Shown piece by piece: positions 45,034 to 56,269 of a DNA stretch of 64,000 nucleotides (position 1 is the first letter of the stretch; every line of letters starts with the position of its first letter). The stretch spans positions 278,149 to 342,148 of the forward strand of contig JAIQDT010002997.1 of the NCBI GenBank assembly GCA_021521415.1. Reading direction: 5' to 3'. The DNA is from Bidens hawaiensis (Eukaryota > Streptophyta > Magnoliopsida > Asterales > Asteraceae). The notes beneath the pieces were generated by a model, which did no database searches, had not been told where the DNA came from, and saw only the letters and a list, made by a program, of their open reading frames with translations. A program made the translations under genes and the position numbers.

Positions 45034-45838
45034 TTAAACCAAGAAAAATTGAAAACGCGTTTTATCAAATGCTTTGGTAAATAAGTCAGCTCTTTGAAAA
45101 TTAGTATGTACTTTCTCAAGATCAATTAATTTCATTTCAAAGCAATCCCGTATAAAATGATATCGAATTTCGATATGTTTCATTTTAGAGTGTTGTACGT
45201 GATTTTTGGTAATGCTAATGGCAGCATGAATTATCAATTAAGATGGGAGTAGTAAGAAACTTCAAACCGTAGTCGCGAAGATGTTGTTGTATCCACAAAA
45301 CCTGGGAACAACAACTCGAGGCTACAACATACTCAGCTTCGGCGGTTGAAGTTGAGACCGTTGTCTGCTTCTTACACTGCCAGGAAACAAGCCGGCTTCC
45401 TAAGAATTGACATCCCGCTGTGGTAGACTTGAAATTTATTTTGCATTCTCCATAGTCTGAGTCAGAATAAGCGGTAAGATCAAAAGTATTGTCTTTGGGG
45501 TACCATAACCCAGTGTCAGGATTGCCCCTCAGATATTGAAGAATACGCATAACCACTGCCAGGTGAGTCACTCGGGGACTTGCTTGGTACCTAGCACATA
45601 AACAAACAACAAACATTATGTCAGATCGAGAAGCAGTAAGATACATCAAAGAACCAATCATAACTTGATAGAGGGTAGGATCGACAGTATCCTCCAATTC
45701 ATCCGGTGATAAATTGTGACCCACGGGAAGAGGAGTAGAAAGGGTTTTTCCGGCAGTAATCTTGAATCGGCTCAAGACGTCGTTCATATATTTTGTCTGG
45801 TGAATAAAGATTCCTTTCGTAGACTGATGAACCTGCAA
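45034..45838 (-). pseudogene. pol: Copy C RNase H (Copia pol C-terminus)
   Basis: Minus 45838-45215 reads from the RT connection ([29 protein letters not shown]) through AYSDSDYGECK (first catalytic Asp), SRLVSWQCKKQTTVSTSTAE and AEYVVASSCC (catalytic Glu) to LIDNS. A frameshift near 45225 moves the tail to 45237-45034, which keeps HSKMKHIEIRYHFIRDC and ADLFTKAFDKTRFQF. RNase H digests template RNA. One frameshift; otherwise well preserved. Confidence 0.9.
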
Positions 45839-45840
45839 CC

Positions 45841-46656
45841 CTAAAAGAAATTCATCTCTCCTAACAAACTCATCTCGAACTTGGTTTGCATTGGTTTCTC
45901 GAACTCCTTACACAACGCGTCGTTTGTTGACCCAATGATTATGTCATCAACATAAATCTGGATATCATCACCAATATTTTTATAAAACAAAGTGCAGTCA
46001 ACATTCCCACATTTGAAACCATTATCCGTCAAATGGTCGGCGAGTGTGCCATACAAAGCTCTCAAGGCTTGATGTGGACCATATAAAGACTTGTTTAAGC
46101 GATAAAGTCGGTCAGGATAATCAGGGTCTTCAAAACCCGGAGGCTGTAAAACAAACACTTCCTCATGAAGTTCACCATTGAGAAAAGCACTTTTGACATC
46201 CATTTGGTAGACTTTTATGTTCTTATAAGCTGCATAGGCTAGAAAGATTCGTATGGACTCCAATCTTGCAACCGGAGCATATACTTCAGTGTAGTCAATA
46301 CCCTCTTGCTGATGAAAACCTTGCACCACTAAACGTGCCTTGTTTCTCACGATCACCCCACGATCGTCTTTCTTACACTTATATACCCACTTAGTCGGAA
46401 TCGCCTTCATGACTCTAGCAGGTTTGTCGATAAGATCCCAAACACCCAGACATGCAAATTTTTGTAATTCTTCTTGCATGGCTTCTACCCAAGAAGAATC
46501 TTGAAGTGACATACGAGGAGTCGTTGGTTCAACTTGGGATAGAAAACAAGTGAATTTAGCAAGATTTACAATCCCAGACGAGTGTAAATCTGCATACGCA
46601 CACAATACGTTATTTTCACTTGATGAAGCAACTTGATGACGTGTTTGAACTTCCAC
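45841..46656 (-). pseudogene. pol: Copy C reverse transcriptase
   Basis: A 271-codon open stretch with the Copia RT blocks in order: [71 protein letters not shown] and the active site [11 protein letters not shown]. Compared with copy B, four residues (LLLV) just before QIYVDD are missing, an in-frame loss next to the active site. It also carries [11 protein letters not shown] where the family has QAPRAWY. The frame shifts at 45840 into RNase H. Confidence 0.9.
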
Positions 46657-46699
46657 ATCAAGTTCTCCAATAATGTTTTCTTTCAGGTGATAATTATAA

Positions 46700-47375
46700 T
46701 CTTAAGAGTGGGATTTTCAGGAACATCAACAGTTTCAAAAAAAATCGTGTAATGTTCACCCAGGTTGTGAGATGAGACATCACTATCAAGTTCGATAATT
46801 TAATCAACAACTGGAGTGTCATCAGATGAAGTAGATGCATTAACAAAGAGAACTGGAGAATCATTATCAGGGACTTCAGTTGGAGCAACGGTTGGAACTT
46901 CAACATCATTAGAACTTGAAAATCTTGGAATTACTAGTTGTTCTTCAAAATAAGCACGGACTAAATCTTCATCTGGTTGATCAGTTGTTGGAGTAAATGA
47001 ATTAAATAAGCCATCATAGTCAAACATCCAGTCGGGACCTTTCCCTTGAGAAGGAGTAGTATACTTTTGACAGTCCACATGATACCATTCTTCAACACAA
47101 CCAGACGTGAAGTTAAATTCTCGTTTCTTAGGAGAAGCATAACCCAAGAAATACCCTTCAATGGCTTTTTCTTTAAACTTACCCACATCCCTTTTTAACA
47201 TTGTACAAGGACACCCAAATGGTTCCAGGTACTTTAAATTTGGTTTTCGATTATTCAACAGCCCATAACTTGTCTTCTTGAGTATTTTAACAGTTATAAC
47301 ACGATTGAGTGTATAACAAGCCGTATTCACCACCTCATTCCAAAAATGGATAGGAAGCTTTGAATCAACAAACAT
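46700..47375 (-). pseudogene. pol: Copy C integrase C-terminal region
   Basis: Minus from 47375: LPIHFWNEVVNTACYTLNRV, the end of the integrase core, then the GKFKEKAIEGYFLGYA block and a variable acidic linker to the RT. The DDE catalytic part, which should lie upstream, is missing because the element is cut at about 47380 and joined to gag of copy B in the opposite direction. The frame breaks near 46800 and 46700. Confidence 0.88.
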
Positions 47376-47380
47376 AGTTC

Positions 47381-49600
47381 ATATGAGAATTTGGTTAGCA
47401 GTAAAATTTCCACAAGCGATTTGACTGATGAAGACTATGACCAAATTAATCCTGATGATTTGGAACTGATGGAAAGGAATATGGCTATGATAGTCAAGAA
47501 AGTGAAAAATTTATGCAGAGAACGGGTAAAGATCTTCCATCTTTGAACAAGAAATTGGGGTTTGATAAATTAAATGTCAAGTGCTACAACTGTCAAGAGT
47601 TTGGGCATTTTGCAAAAGAATGTGACAAGCCATAGAAGGAGTACACTGGTCCCAGAAAGCAATATCAGAATTCATCTGGTAAATGTGGAAGTGATGCGGG
47701 AAAATCTTCTAGAACGAAACCGTCATCATCTGGAGGCCAAGCAATGTTGTCTAACTTGGATGGGGATGACTGGTCACAAAGATTGTTGTGCAATAACAAT
47801 CAAGCAAATCTGGCAATGTTTGGATTTCCTGAGAATTTTCAAGATGTTAGTGGAAGTGAACTATCTTCGGATGCTGATACTAAGTCTGATTCAGATGATT
47901 CAAGTTAAAAGCTTCCAACCACTTTTGTGTGGGAAAAAATCAGTGATTCAACCACGACTGCTTACATGGCTAAGCAAAATGAGGTTAGTACTTCAACTTC
48001 TAAATCATGTGCTGATTGTGAAACCAACAAGCCTAAGATAGTTCATTATAAGACACTTATAGGCAATCCTTGACCTCTCAAATGAATTCAAGAAAGAAAA
48101 TTGAGGCCTTAACTATAAGTAATCATGATCTTAAGGCTGAGTTATCGGTTAAAATGACTATCAATGATCAAAAGTTTCAAGAAAGTTTGAAACATAGATC
48201 AAAGATAACCGAGCTTGAAAATGAGGTTTTTGATTAAAGAACAAATTGGGCGAATTCAGAAACTTTTCCTTTTTGCTAAATAAAATAATTGAAGTATCTG
48301 GTAAGCAAAACGATTCAAAGAAAGGAATAGGTTTTGTTGAAATTTCACCACCTTTTCAAAATGATTACAAACCAAATCCTTTTTCTAGAAAAGAAGAGGA
48401 TGTGATTGTTAAAGAATTTGTGATTTCTGAAAAAGCAAAACCAGTTAAACCTGAAACTGTTAAAGCCCAACCTACAACTCAGAAATCTCATGTTCAAAGC
48501 AACAAAGTCTTTGTTGAAAATGTTGACAAAGTCATCATTGAGGATGTGTTCGAACCTGAAATAATACACAAACTTCCAAGTTCTAATCACATACTGTGTG
48601 AACCTCATGAATTTGAGGAGGCTGTGTATGGTTCGCACACAACTCAGGAGAAACAAGATACTCATGTTAATGTTAAACCAGTGAGGGCTAAGAAACCAGA
48701 AAAACCCAAAATTTCTGATGAGGGTTTGCTGTGTTTCATAAATCCAACTGTTTCCAAGCCATCTACTGGTCGTGTGTTTAAATTAAAGGGAATAGAAACG
48801 ATGTTCATTGAGAATAACATTCCAATAAGTATCATTAAAGCGGAACTGATTGAGAGTGTATTTCACAATGAAACTTCCAAGATTCAAGATCTTGAACGTC
48901 GGTATGCTCAAGCTAAAACATCAGTTTCATCTGATCCTTTGATTAAAGCTAATCAAGTTTTAAAACATGCTAAGAAAGTTCAATTTGTAAAGTTAACTGG
49001 AACAGATACTTTGAAAAGTTTCTCAAATTGCTCTAACTTAGATTTTTATTTGAAAAAGAATTATGAGTTATCTGATGATTTAGCTAAGAGTTTTACAAAG
49101 AACGTGAGTCATCATCAACCTTCTGTATCATATGTTACTGAAAATTCTCAACACAATCATGTGGACATGCGAAGCTTTTTCTTTGTGGTCAACAAGGACA
49201 TGTGGTGAGAAACTGTGGTCAGAAGAGTTCTCAGAATCTTCACCCATTTGTCAAAGATCAATCGAAACCAGTTCCTTTGATAACAGAGATTCTGAAACGA
49301 CCAGTGTCGTATGATGATGATGATACTCACATCATGTTCTCAAACGTGAATCCTCGAAAAGTTGTTCATGTGAATGAAACTCATGGTTCTGTTAAACCAA
49401 AGTTTGTTCCAACTGAACCGTTATGCAAAAATATGAACTCAAAATGTAGTTCAAGCTGCTTATCTAAGACGAAAGTCTAAGAAGCCTATAACGTATTCTC
49501 AAGTTGCTGAACAACAGTTGAATTCAACTAAGTTTAACTTTACTCAAGAAAACCAAAAGGTACCTAAGACTGAGGCCTAAGATGCCTTTTTGAACTAATC
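47381..49600 (+). pseudogene. gag: Copy B gag, broken
   Basis: Starts within gag (…SYENLVSSK text at 47382). A complete zinc knuckle CYNCQEFGHFAKECDK lies at about 47582-47630 and is followed at once by TAG. Open stretches follow to 48060 and at 48246-49208 (Lys/Val/Pro-rich), then a second, damaged knuckle in another frame, CGQQGHVVRNC at about 49180-49215, continuing to 49480. Gag packages the RNA. At least three stops and several frame changes. Two knuckle regions 1.6 kb apart are unusual for a Copia gag and agree with a long gag of the SIRE type. Confidence 0.75.
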
Positions 49601-49639
49601 ATTTTCGTTTATGTGTAGGATACATCCATGACCATTTCT

Positions 49640-49842
49640 GGTGAAAACTGAATTATGGATAGTGGATGTTCTAGTCATATTACAGGAAATATCGATCTCT
49701 TAACAAATGTAAGAAATATTCAAGGGGGTTATGTGGTGTTTGCTGGGAATTCTGGGGGTATATTACACAAGAAGGTGATGTTTCTAATGGGCATGTTACT
49801 TTTGAGAAGGTTAACTACTGGGACAAGATAGACCATAATTTA
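49640..49842 (+). pseudogene. pol: Copy B protease remnant
   Basis: At 49652-49690 the text IMDSGCSSHITGN shows the Copia aspartic protease active site DSGCSSH. The codon before it is TGA where the family has Trp, consistent with TGG to TGA. The protease then runs in broken frame towards the integrase start at 49843. Protease cuts the polyprotein. Confidence 0.75.
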
Positions 49843-50277
49843 TTGAGTGTGTCGCAAAGCTGTGACAAACAATACACTACAATATTTATAGATAAAGAGT
49901 GTCTGATTTTGAAATCGGGGTATGTGATTCCCGAGGACATGGTTATCATGAGATCACCCCGATTGAATGATATTTATGTCTTAAATATGAGTTCTAAAGT
50001 ATCAACATCGATCGAAACATGTTTTGTCTCGAAAGCAACCGAGAAAGATTATATTCTATGGCATCGTAGAATGGGTCACATTCATGTTCGTAAGATGAAC
50101 TATCTAATGGCAATGACCTAGTTGAAGGTGTGTCTCTGAAGAACTTTAAGTTATCCGATCACTATATTGCTTGCAAAAAGGGCAAACAGAAAAAAAGGGG
50201 GCATCCCTCTAAGTTATTGAATTCCATTGATACTCCTCTTGAGCGAGTTCATATGGATCTTTTTGGTCCAGTGAATC
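49843..50277 (+). pseudogene. pol: Copy B integrase, N-terminal part
   Basis: SQSCDKQYTTIFIDKECLIL leads to the zinc-binding start of integrase, LWHRRMGHIHVRKMNYL (HX4H), interrupted by TAG at 50119-50121, then the IACKKGKQKK and ERVHMDLFGPVN blocks that precede the catalytic core. At 50277 the frame is cut by the insertion of the 3.2-kb LTR element; it resumes after the target duplication at 53479. Confidence 0.88.
50273..50277. repeat. Target duplication GAATC, left copy
   Basis: GAATC before the LTR at 50278; the second copy is 53474-53478. Removing the element plus one copy restores the integrase frame across the site. Confidence 0.97.
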
Positions 50278-50769
50278 TGTTAGTGCACGAAATTGTTGTC
50301 CGTAGCATTCGAATAAGTTATACATAGTCTAGATTGTTTATTTATTGTAGATGGCCCATTCGCTATGGTTTGTATAGAGAATGAGGTCCATTCGTTAGTA
50401 ATCTAGGCTAGTTCGTTAATGTATCAGTCCATTTGCTATGGAAGCATAACGAATGTGGGCTAGTTCGTTAAGTTATTACCATTCATCATGGAATGTTGAC
50501 GAATGGAGTCTAATTCGTTATGGAGGCATAATGAATTAGAGTTAACTTAACGAATGGAGCATGTGGCCTATAAATAGGTGGTTCCATGCTCATAACTAAT
50601 GGAGATCACACATATGAGAGGTGTGAGGTCCTAGATCTAAGTTAATATCCTCTCCATAACTTATTATGTAATTATTCCTTATTTATCAATAAAACCGTAT
50701 TTAAAGTATTCATGTTCGTATTGTATAATCGATGTATCGATGCGGCTAGATCCGTGGTAGTTCTTCACA
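50278..50769 (+). repeat. 5' LTR of the 3.2-kb element
   Basis: TGTTAGTGCACG to TTCTTCACA, 492 bp. Hairpin array at 50350-50560, TATAAATA at 50569-50576. Several differences from the right LTR are C/T or G/A at CpG (for example ATTCGC to ATTTGC), which break keyword copies. Confidence 0.95.
50569..50576 (+). promoter_or_regulatory. TATA box of the 3.2-kb element, 5' LTR
   Basis: TATAAATA directly after the hairpin array; the right LTR has it at 53273-53280. Confidence 0.75.
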
Positions 50770-50771
50770 AT

Positions 50772-50789
50772 TGGTATTAGAGCAGGAGC
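50772..50789 (+). other. Primer binding site of the 3.2-kb element
   Basis: TGGTATTAGAGCAGGAGC, two bases after the LTR; differs by one base from the iMet-type core TGGTATCAGAGC. Confidence 0.85.
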
Positions 50790-50883
50790 TGCTCTCGATG
50801 CTTCGATTAAGGTATGAATCTGAGTTTTTCGTGTTCTTCAGGTTTTGGTCAGATCTAGAGTAAATTAAAGTGTTATTGGTGGA

Positions 50884-51131
50884 TTTGAGAGTGAATTTGT
50901 GTTTATTGATGGAAGAGGGAACTTCCTGTGTAATTTGGGGTTAAGCTTTGGTGTATTGAAGGATATGCCATGGAAGAGCATGGTCACGGATTGGTCAAAT
51001 TTGGAACAATTCAATGATTCTTAAGTCAAATTGATGGTAGATTCGTGTTAGTTAAGGGAATACGAATCTACCAGTGTAATTTGGTATTAATTTATGGTGA
51101 ATTGAGTGATTCACCATGGAAGAGCGTGTTA
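50884..51131 (+). repeat. Diverged internal duplication in the 3.2-kb element
   Basis: Two roughly 100-bp stretches (about 50884-50985 and 51031-51131) share the order ...GTGTAATTTGG...GGT(G/T)(T/A)ATTGA...CCATGGAAGAGC. Non-coding. Confidence 0.6.
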
Positions 51132-51369
51132 TGGTTTGATTCTGTTTATGATGATTCAGTGGTTGTTAAGTTATTTGGATGTTAGATTTGGAATCGTGAT
51201 GAAAATTCGAGTTTTCGTGGTGATTTTCGTGGATAATTATGGTGGTTTGATGATTCTGCCATGGATGATGCTTGGTTTTTGCAGAATCCGGCCAGATCTG
51301 CGATTTTCCGGCGATATAACAGAATTTTCCTGCGAAATGCGCTTTTCCAGCGATCTTACAGATCCAACA

Positions 51370-51790
51370 ACCTGATTCGTTACTGTAGCAATTCGTTATG
51401 TTACTGTAGCTAATTCGTTATGTAATTTTGACGAATCTACTGTAGCTAATTCGTTATGGGAATGTAACGAATTAAGTTAATTCGTCATGGTAATTCGTTA
51501 AGTTAAAGATAACGAATTAAAGTATTTCGTTAAGGTATTGGTAACGAATTAAGGTGATTCGTTATGGATATGACGAAGTGGAAATCATAACGAATGGGAG
51601 GCCATTTGTGCATCTGTTATAACGAATTAAATGGTAAGTTATAACGAATTGAATGTAATGAATCAGTGAATGGTTGACGAATGATGGATATTTATAACGA
51701 ATTAGAGTTAACTTAACGAATTGGAGTTTAATTTTTAACGAATGGAGAGCACGAACTAAGTTAACGAATTGAGAGTGGATGTTTATAACG
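51370..51790. repeat. AACGAAT keyword array inside the 3.2-kb element
   Basis: More than twenty copies of TAACGAATT / AATTCGTTA in 420 bp, placed between the PBS and the PPT as well as in both LTRs. Confidence 0.85.
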
Positions 51791-52967
51791 AATTGAGAGG
51801 TGATTTGTTAAAAAAAAAATTCTTAAACAAATTTTTTCGTGGATACTCCTCGTAAGTAAAATTTCATTTGTGAAAATTTTGGCGATAATATTTATTTTTC
51901 GAAAATTTTCGGTGATTTTTTGGCGGGAAAATCGGGAAAATTTTTCCTTAAACGAAATTTTTCTGGGATATTCCGAATGTATTAGAGACTCTTCGTGCAA
52001 ATTTTGGTAATATATTTTCCGGCTAACTTTTTACGTGTTTCGGCTGGCGGAGGGGGAGACAACGAGTAATTTAAGGAGTTTGTTTGTGAACTTTGAAAAT
52101 TGTTCAAGACCTTACTGAATTTGTCAAGAAAAGGGGGAGATAAAACTTTCATTTGAGTTTATTTGGTTTCTATTTTCCTACGTTTGCAAGGTTTCTTGAA
52201 AAATTACTGCAATTCGGGTGGTAATTCGTGTTTGAAAAGCTACGTTTGACTGAGTTCAAGACTGCAGTTGTTTTTCGATTGGTGATTGATTTGTTCAAGA
52301 TTGAAACCTGACTATGTGGGATACGAGTGTCTATCTTTTTACTTCTTTATGAGGGAATTTGATCCTGACTATGTTGGCTACGAGTAAATGGCGGATTACT
52401 TCTGTTGAGGGGGACGATTCTCGAACGGGTTGATCTTATTGAAGAATATACGAGTCTTGTCATTGGATTGAATAAATTGATCATTTGGGGTTTATTGATA
52501 GAGGTTGGAACTCTGAATCATATGTCCAAACATTAGTGCATCTTTACGAATGAGATGCGGAAGAGCTTCAAGAATATATTTGGGATACACGTTATCAAGA
52601 GAGGGAAAATCAAAGTAAAAGATGTTGAATGATCGGGTTTCTCATGAAGTTGTGTGAAAAGGTTAAACGTAAAGATATGTTTTTTCTTTACCGGTGCTAA
52701 TGGATAGCCGATGACTTGTTGCTGATTGTTGAAAGATTGAACCATATCATACCCCAATGGATGATCGGGATGATCTCCAAGAGTTGCTCACTTTGAGGGG
52801 GTGATCTGATATGAGGCTACAGGTTGTTGGTTTGCTGAAAAGATTTAAAGATTGTCTGTTTGCACAAGCCCGAAAATCATCAGTCAAGGGGGTGTCTGTT
52901 AGTGCAAGTTTTGGTGACTGGTAATTTGCAGTTAAAGTATTCAAGATTAAAGTATTCGATAGCTACG

Positions 52968-52981
52968 GAAAAGGGGGTGTC
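52968..52981 (+). other. Polypurine tract of the 3.2-kb element
   Basis: GGAAAAGGGGGTGTC-type tract ending at the right LTR; the same GGGGGTGTC-TGTTAGT junction is used by copy B at 62150-62161. Confidence 0.85.
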
Positions 52982-53473
52982 TGTTAGTGCACGAAATTGT
53001 TGTATGTAGCATTCGAATAAGTTATACATAGTCTAGATTGTTTATTTATTGTAAATGGCCCATTCGCTATGGTTTGTATAGCGAATGAGGTCCATTCGTT
53101 AGTAATCTTGGCTAGTTCGTTAATGTATCAGTCCATTCGCTATGGAAGCATAACGAATGTGGGCTAGTTCGTTAAGTTATTACCATTCGTCATGGAATGT
53201 TGACGAATGGAGTCTAATTCGTTATGGAGGCATAACGAATTAGAGTTAACTTAACGAATGGAGCATGTGGACTATAAATAGGTGGTTCCATGATCATAAT
53301 TAATGGAGATCACACATATGAGAGGTGTGAGATCCTAGATCTAAGTTAATATCCTCTTCATAACTTATTATGTAATTATTCCTTATTTATCAATAAAACC
53401 GTATTTAAAGTATTCATGTTCGTATTGTATAATCAATGTATCAATGCGGCTAGATCCGTGGTAGGTCTTCACA
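52982..53473 (+). repeat. 3' LTR of the 3.2-kb element
   Basis: 492 bp. Keeps the best hairpins: CATTCGCTAT / ATAGCGAATG (53061-53070, 53078-53087) and a perfect 13-bp stem CTAATTCGTTATG / CATAACGAATTAG (53214-53226, 53231-53243). Confidence 0.95.
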
Positions 53474-53478
53474 GAATC
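53474..53478. repeat. Target duplication GAATC, right copy
   Basis: GAATC after the right LTR, equal to 50273-50277. Confidence 0.97.
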
Positions 53479-54690
53479 ATGCGAGTATTTCTGGAGATTG
53501 GTATTGCCTGGTAGTTACTGATGATTATTCAAGATACTCATGGGTCTTATCTATGAGTTCGAAAGATCAAACACCGGTTCTTGTTCAAAATTTAATCACT
53601 AAGATCGAATCACTATACAAACAAAAAGTGAGGAGAATTCAAAGTGACAATGGTACTGAATTTAAAAATACTGTATTGGATTTATTTTGTTTACAAAAGG
53701 GAATTCATCGAGAATACAGTGCCCCATACGTACCACAACAAAACGGTGTTGTTGAACGAAAGAATAGAACGTTGATTGAAGCTGCTAGCTATGCTTGCTG
53801 ATTCAAAGCTTCCTATCCATTTTCGGAATGAGGCGGTAAATACGGCTTGTTATACACTCAATCGAGTTCTAACTATTAAGAGACTCAAGAAGACAAGTTA
53901 TGAGTTGTTGAATAATCGTAAACCTAATTTAAAGTACTTGGAACCATTTGGGTGTCCTTGTACGATGTTGAAAAAGGATGTGGGAAAGTTTGATGAAAAA
54001 GCCATTGAAGGGTATTTCTTAAGTTATGCTTCTCCTAAGAAACGAGTATTTAACTTCATGTCTAGTTGTGTTGAAGAATGGTATCATGTGGACTGTCAAA
54101 AGTACACTACTCCTTCTCAAGGAAAAGGTCCCGACTGGATGTTTAACTATGATGGCTTATTTAATTCATTTACTCCAACAACTGATCAACCAGATAAAGA
54201 TTTAGTCCATGCTAATTTTGAAGAACAACTGGTAATTCCAAGATTTTCAAGTTCTAATGATGTTGAAGTTCCAACCGATGCTCCAACTGAAAATCTTGAT
54301 AATGATTCTCCAGTTCTCTTTGATAATGTATCTACTTCTTCTGATGACACTCTAGTTGTTGATCAAGTTATCAAACTTGATAGTGATGTTTCATCTCACA
54401 AACTGGGTGAACACTACACTAATTTAATTGAAACTGTTGATGTTTCTGAGAATCCCACTCTTAGGATTCATAATTATCATCCGAAAGAAAATATTATTGG
54501 AGAACTTGATGTGGGAGTTCAAACACGTCATCAAGTTGCTTCGTCAAATGAAAATAATGTATTGTGTGCTTATGCAGATTTACATTCATCTGGAATTGTA
54601 AATCTTGCTAAATTCACTTGCTTTCTATCCCAAGTTGAGCCAACGACTTCTCGTATGGCACTTCAAGATCCTTCTTGGGTAGAAGCCACC
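53479..54690 (+). pseudogene. pol: Copy B integrase, catalytic core and C-terminus
   Basis: Resumes after the insertion with DWYCLVVTDDYSRYSWV (first Asp), IQSDNGTEFKN (second Asp) and QQNGVVERKNRTLIEAA (Glu), the complete DDE triad. A frameshift near 53795 moves the reading to LPIHFRNEAVNTACYTLNRV, the GYFLSYASPKKR block and the acidic linker towards RT. A new shift near 54690 leads into RT. Copy C keeps only the part after the frameshift. Confidence 0.9.
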
Positions 54691-55562
54691 CGCAAGAAGA
54701 ATTACAACAATTTGCACGTCTGGGTGTTTGGGATCTTATCGACAAACCTGCTAGAGTCAAGAAGGCAATTCCGACTAAGTGGGTATATAAGTGTAAGAAA
54801 GACGATCGTGGGGTGATTGTGAGAAACAAGGCACGTTTAGTGGTGCAAGGTTTTCATCAGCAAGAGGGTATTGACTACACTGAAGTATATGCTCATGTTG
54901 CAAGATTGGAGTCAATACGAATCTTTCTAGCCTATGAAGCTTATAAGAACATAAAAGTCTACCAAATGGATGTCAAAAGTGATTTTCTCAATGGTGAACT
55001 TCATGAGGAAGTGTTTGTTTCACAGCCTCCGGGTTTTGAAGACCCCGATTATCCTGACCGAGTTTATCACTTAAACAAGGCATTATATAGTCTACATCAA
55101 GCCCCGAGAGCTTGGTATGGCACGCTCGCCAACCATCTGATGGATAATGGTTTCAAACGTGGGACTATTGACTTCACTTTGTTTTATAAAAATATTGGTG
55201 ATGATCTTCTCCTCGTCCAGATTTATGTAGATGACATAATCTTTGGGTCAAAAAACGACACATTGTGTAAGGAGTTCGAGAAATCAATGCAAACCAAGTT
55301 CGAGATGAGTTCGATGGGAGAGATGAACTTCTTTTTAGGGTTTCAGGTTCATCAGTCTGCAAATGGAATCTTCATTCATCAGACAAAATATGTGAACGAC
55401 GTCTTAAGCCGATTCAAGATTACTGTCAGAAAAACCCCTTCTACTCCTCTTCCTGTGGGTCACAATTTATCACCGGATGAATTAGAGGATACGGTCGATC
55501 CTACCCTATATCGTGCTATGATTGGTTTTTTGATGTATCTACTGCTTCTCGACCCGACATAA
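54691..55562 (+). pseudogene. pol: Copy B reverse transcriptase
   Basis: About 290 codons with [91 protein letters not shown] and the active site [21 protein letters not shown] replaces the usual SAFLNG. The frame ends near 55560, where a shift passes into RNase H. Confidence 0.9.
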
Positions 55563-56181
55563 TGTTTGTTGTTTGTTTATGTGCTAGGTACCAAGCAAGT
55601 CCCCGAGTGACTCACCTGGTAGCGGTCAAGCGTATTCTTCAATATCTGAGGGGCAATCCTGACACCGGGTTATGGTACCCCAAAGACGATACTTTTGATC
55701 TTATCGCTTATTCTGACTCAGACTATGGATGATGCAAGATTAATTTCAAGTCTACCACAGCAGGATGTCAATTCTTAGGAAGCCGGCTTGTTTCCTGGCA
55801 GTGTAAGAAGCAGACAACGGTCTCCACTTCAACCGCCGAAGCTGAGTATGTTGCAGCCTCGAGTTGTTGTTCCCAGGTTTTGTGGATACAACAACATCTT
55901 CGGGACTACAGTTTGAAGTTTCTTACTACTCCCATTTTAATTGATAATTCTGCTGCCATTAGCATCACCAAAAATCCCGTACAACACTCTAAAACGAAAC
56001 ATATCGAAATTCGATATCATTTCATACGGGATTGCTTTGAAAAGAAATTAATTGACCTTGAGAAAGTACATACCGATTTTCAAAAAGCTGACATATTTAC
56101 CAAGGCATTTGATAAAACGCGATTTCAATTTTTGCTTGATTTAAATGGCTTAAAGACTCTTGCTGATATCCTAAAATTATG
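55563..56181 (+). pseudogene. pol: Copy B RNase H
   Basis: [48 protein letters not shown] followed by TGA (55730, from GGA or CGA), then CKINFKSTTAGCQFLGSRLV, STSTAEAEYVAASSCC, LIDNSAAISITKNPVQHSK and the tail to the normal stop TGA at 56179-56181. One stop codon and the shift at 55560 inactivate it. Confidence 0.9.
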
Positions 56182-56269
56182 ATAACTATCTTGCTTTTTA
56201 GTTTGATTTTATTTTAAATTTTATTTTGGTTTTGGCTTTTAGGGGGTGAAATAGAAAATACAAAAGGTT

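Larger units (their letters stand above)
38920..47380 (-). mobile_element. Copia copy C, minus strand, truncated at both ends
   Basis: In transcription order: integrase C-terminus (47375), RT, RNase H, a 3.0-kb spacer with two structured modules and the small ORF, ORF3 (41937-38920), and the PPT region GACGAGGGGGTG. It is about 88-90% identical at protein level to copy B. The 3' LTR is reduced to 89 bp (34637-34725) by gypsy 2 and a deletion. The 5' LTR, gag, protease and the integrase catalytic core are absent. Confidence 0.9.
50278..53473 (+). mobile_element. 3.2-kb non-coding LTR retrotransposon inside copy B integrase
   Basis: Two 492-bp LTRs (50278-50769, 52982-53473), a PBS two bases inside, a PPT before the right LTR and a perfect GAATC duplication, but no gag or pol: 2.2 kb of internal sequence with no ORF over 90 codons. 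This is a non-autonomous element of LARD/TRIM kind. Its LTR opens TGTTAGTGCACG, close to the copy B LTR (TGTTAGTACACG), and has the same length and keyword, so copies of the B family may have mobilised it. I count about 16 differences between the LTRs (3.3%). Confidence 0.93.

Noticed and set aside
47574..48041. 155-codon plus ORF starting MSSATTVKSL
   Set aside because: Out of frame with gag; the true gag frame with the CCHC knuckle overlaps it.
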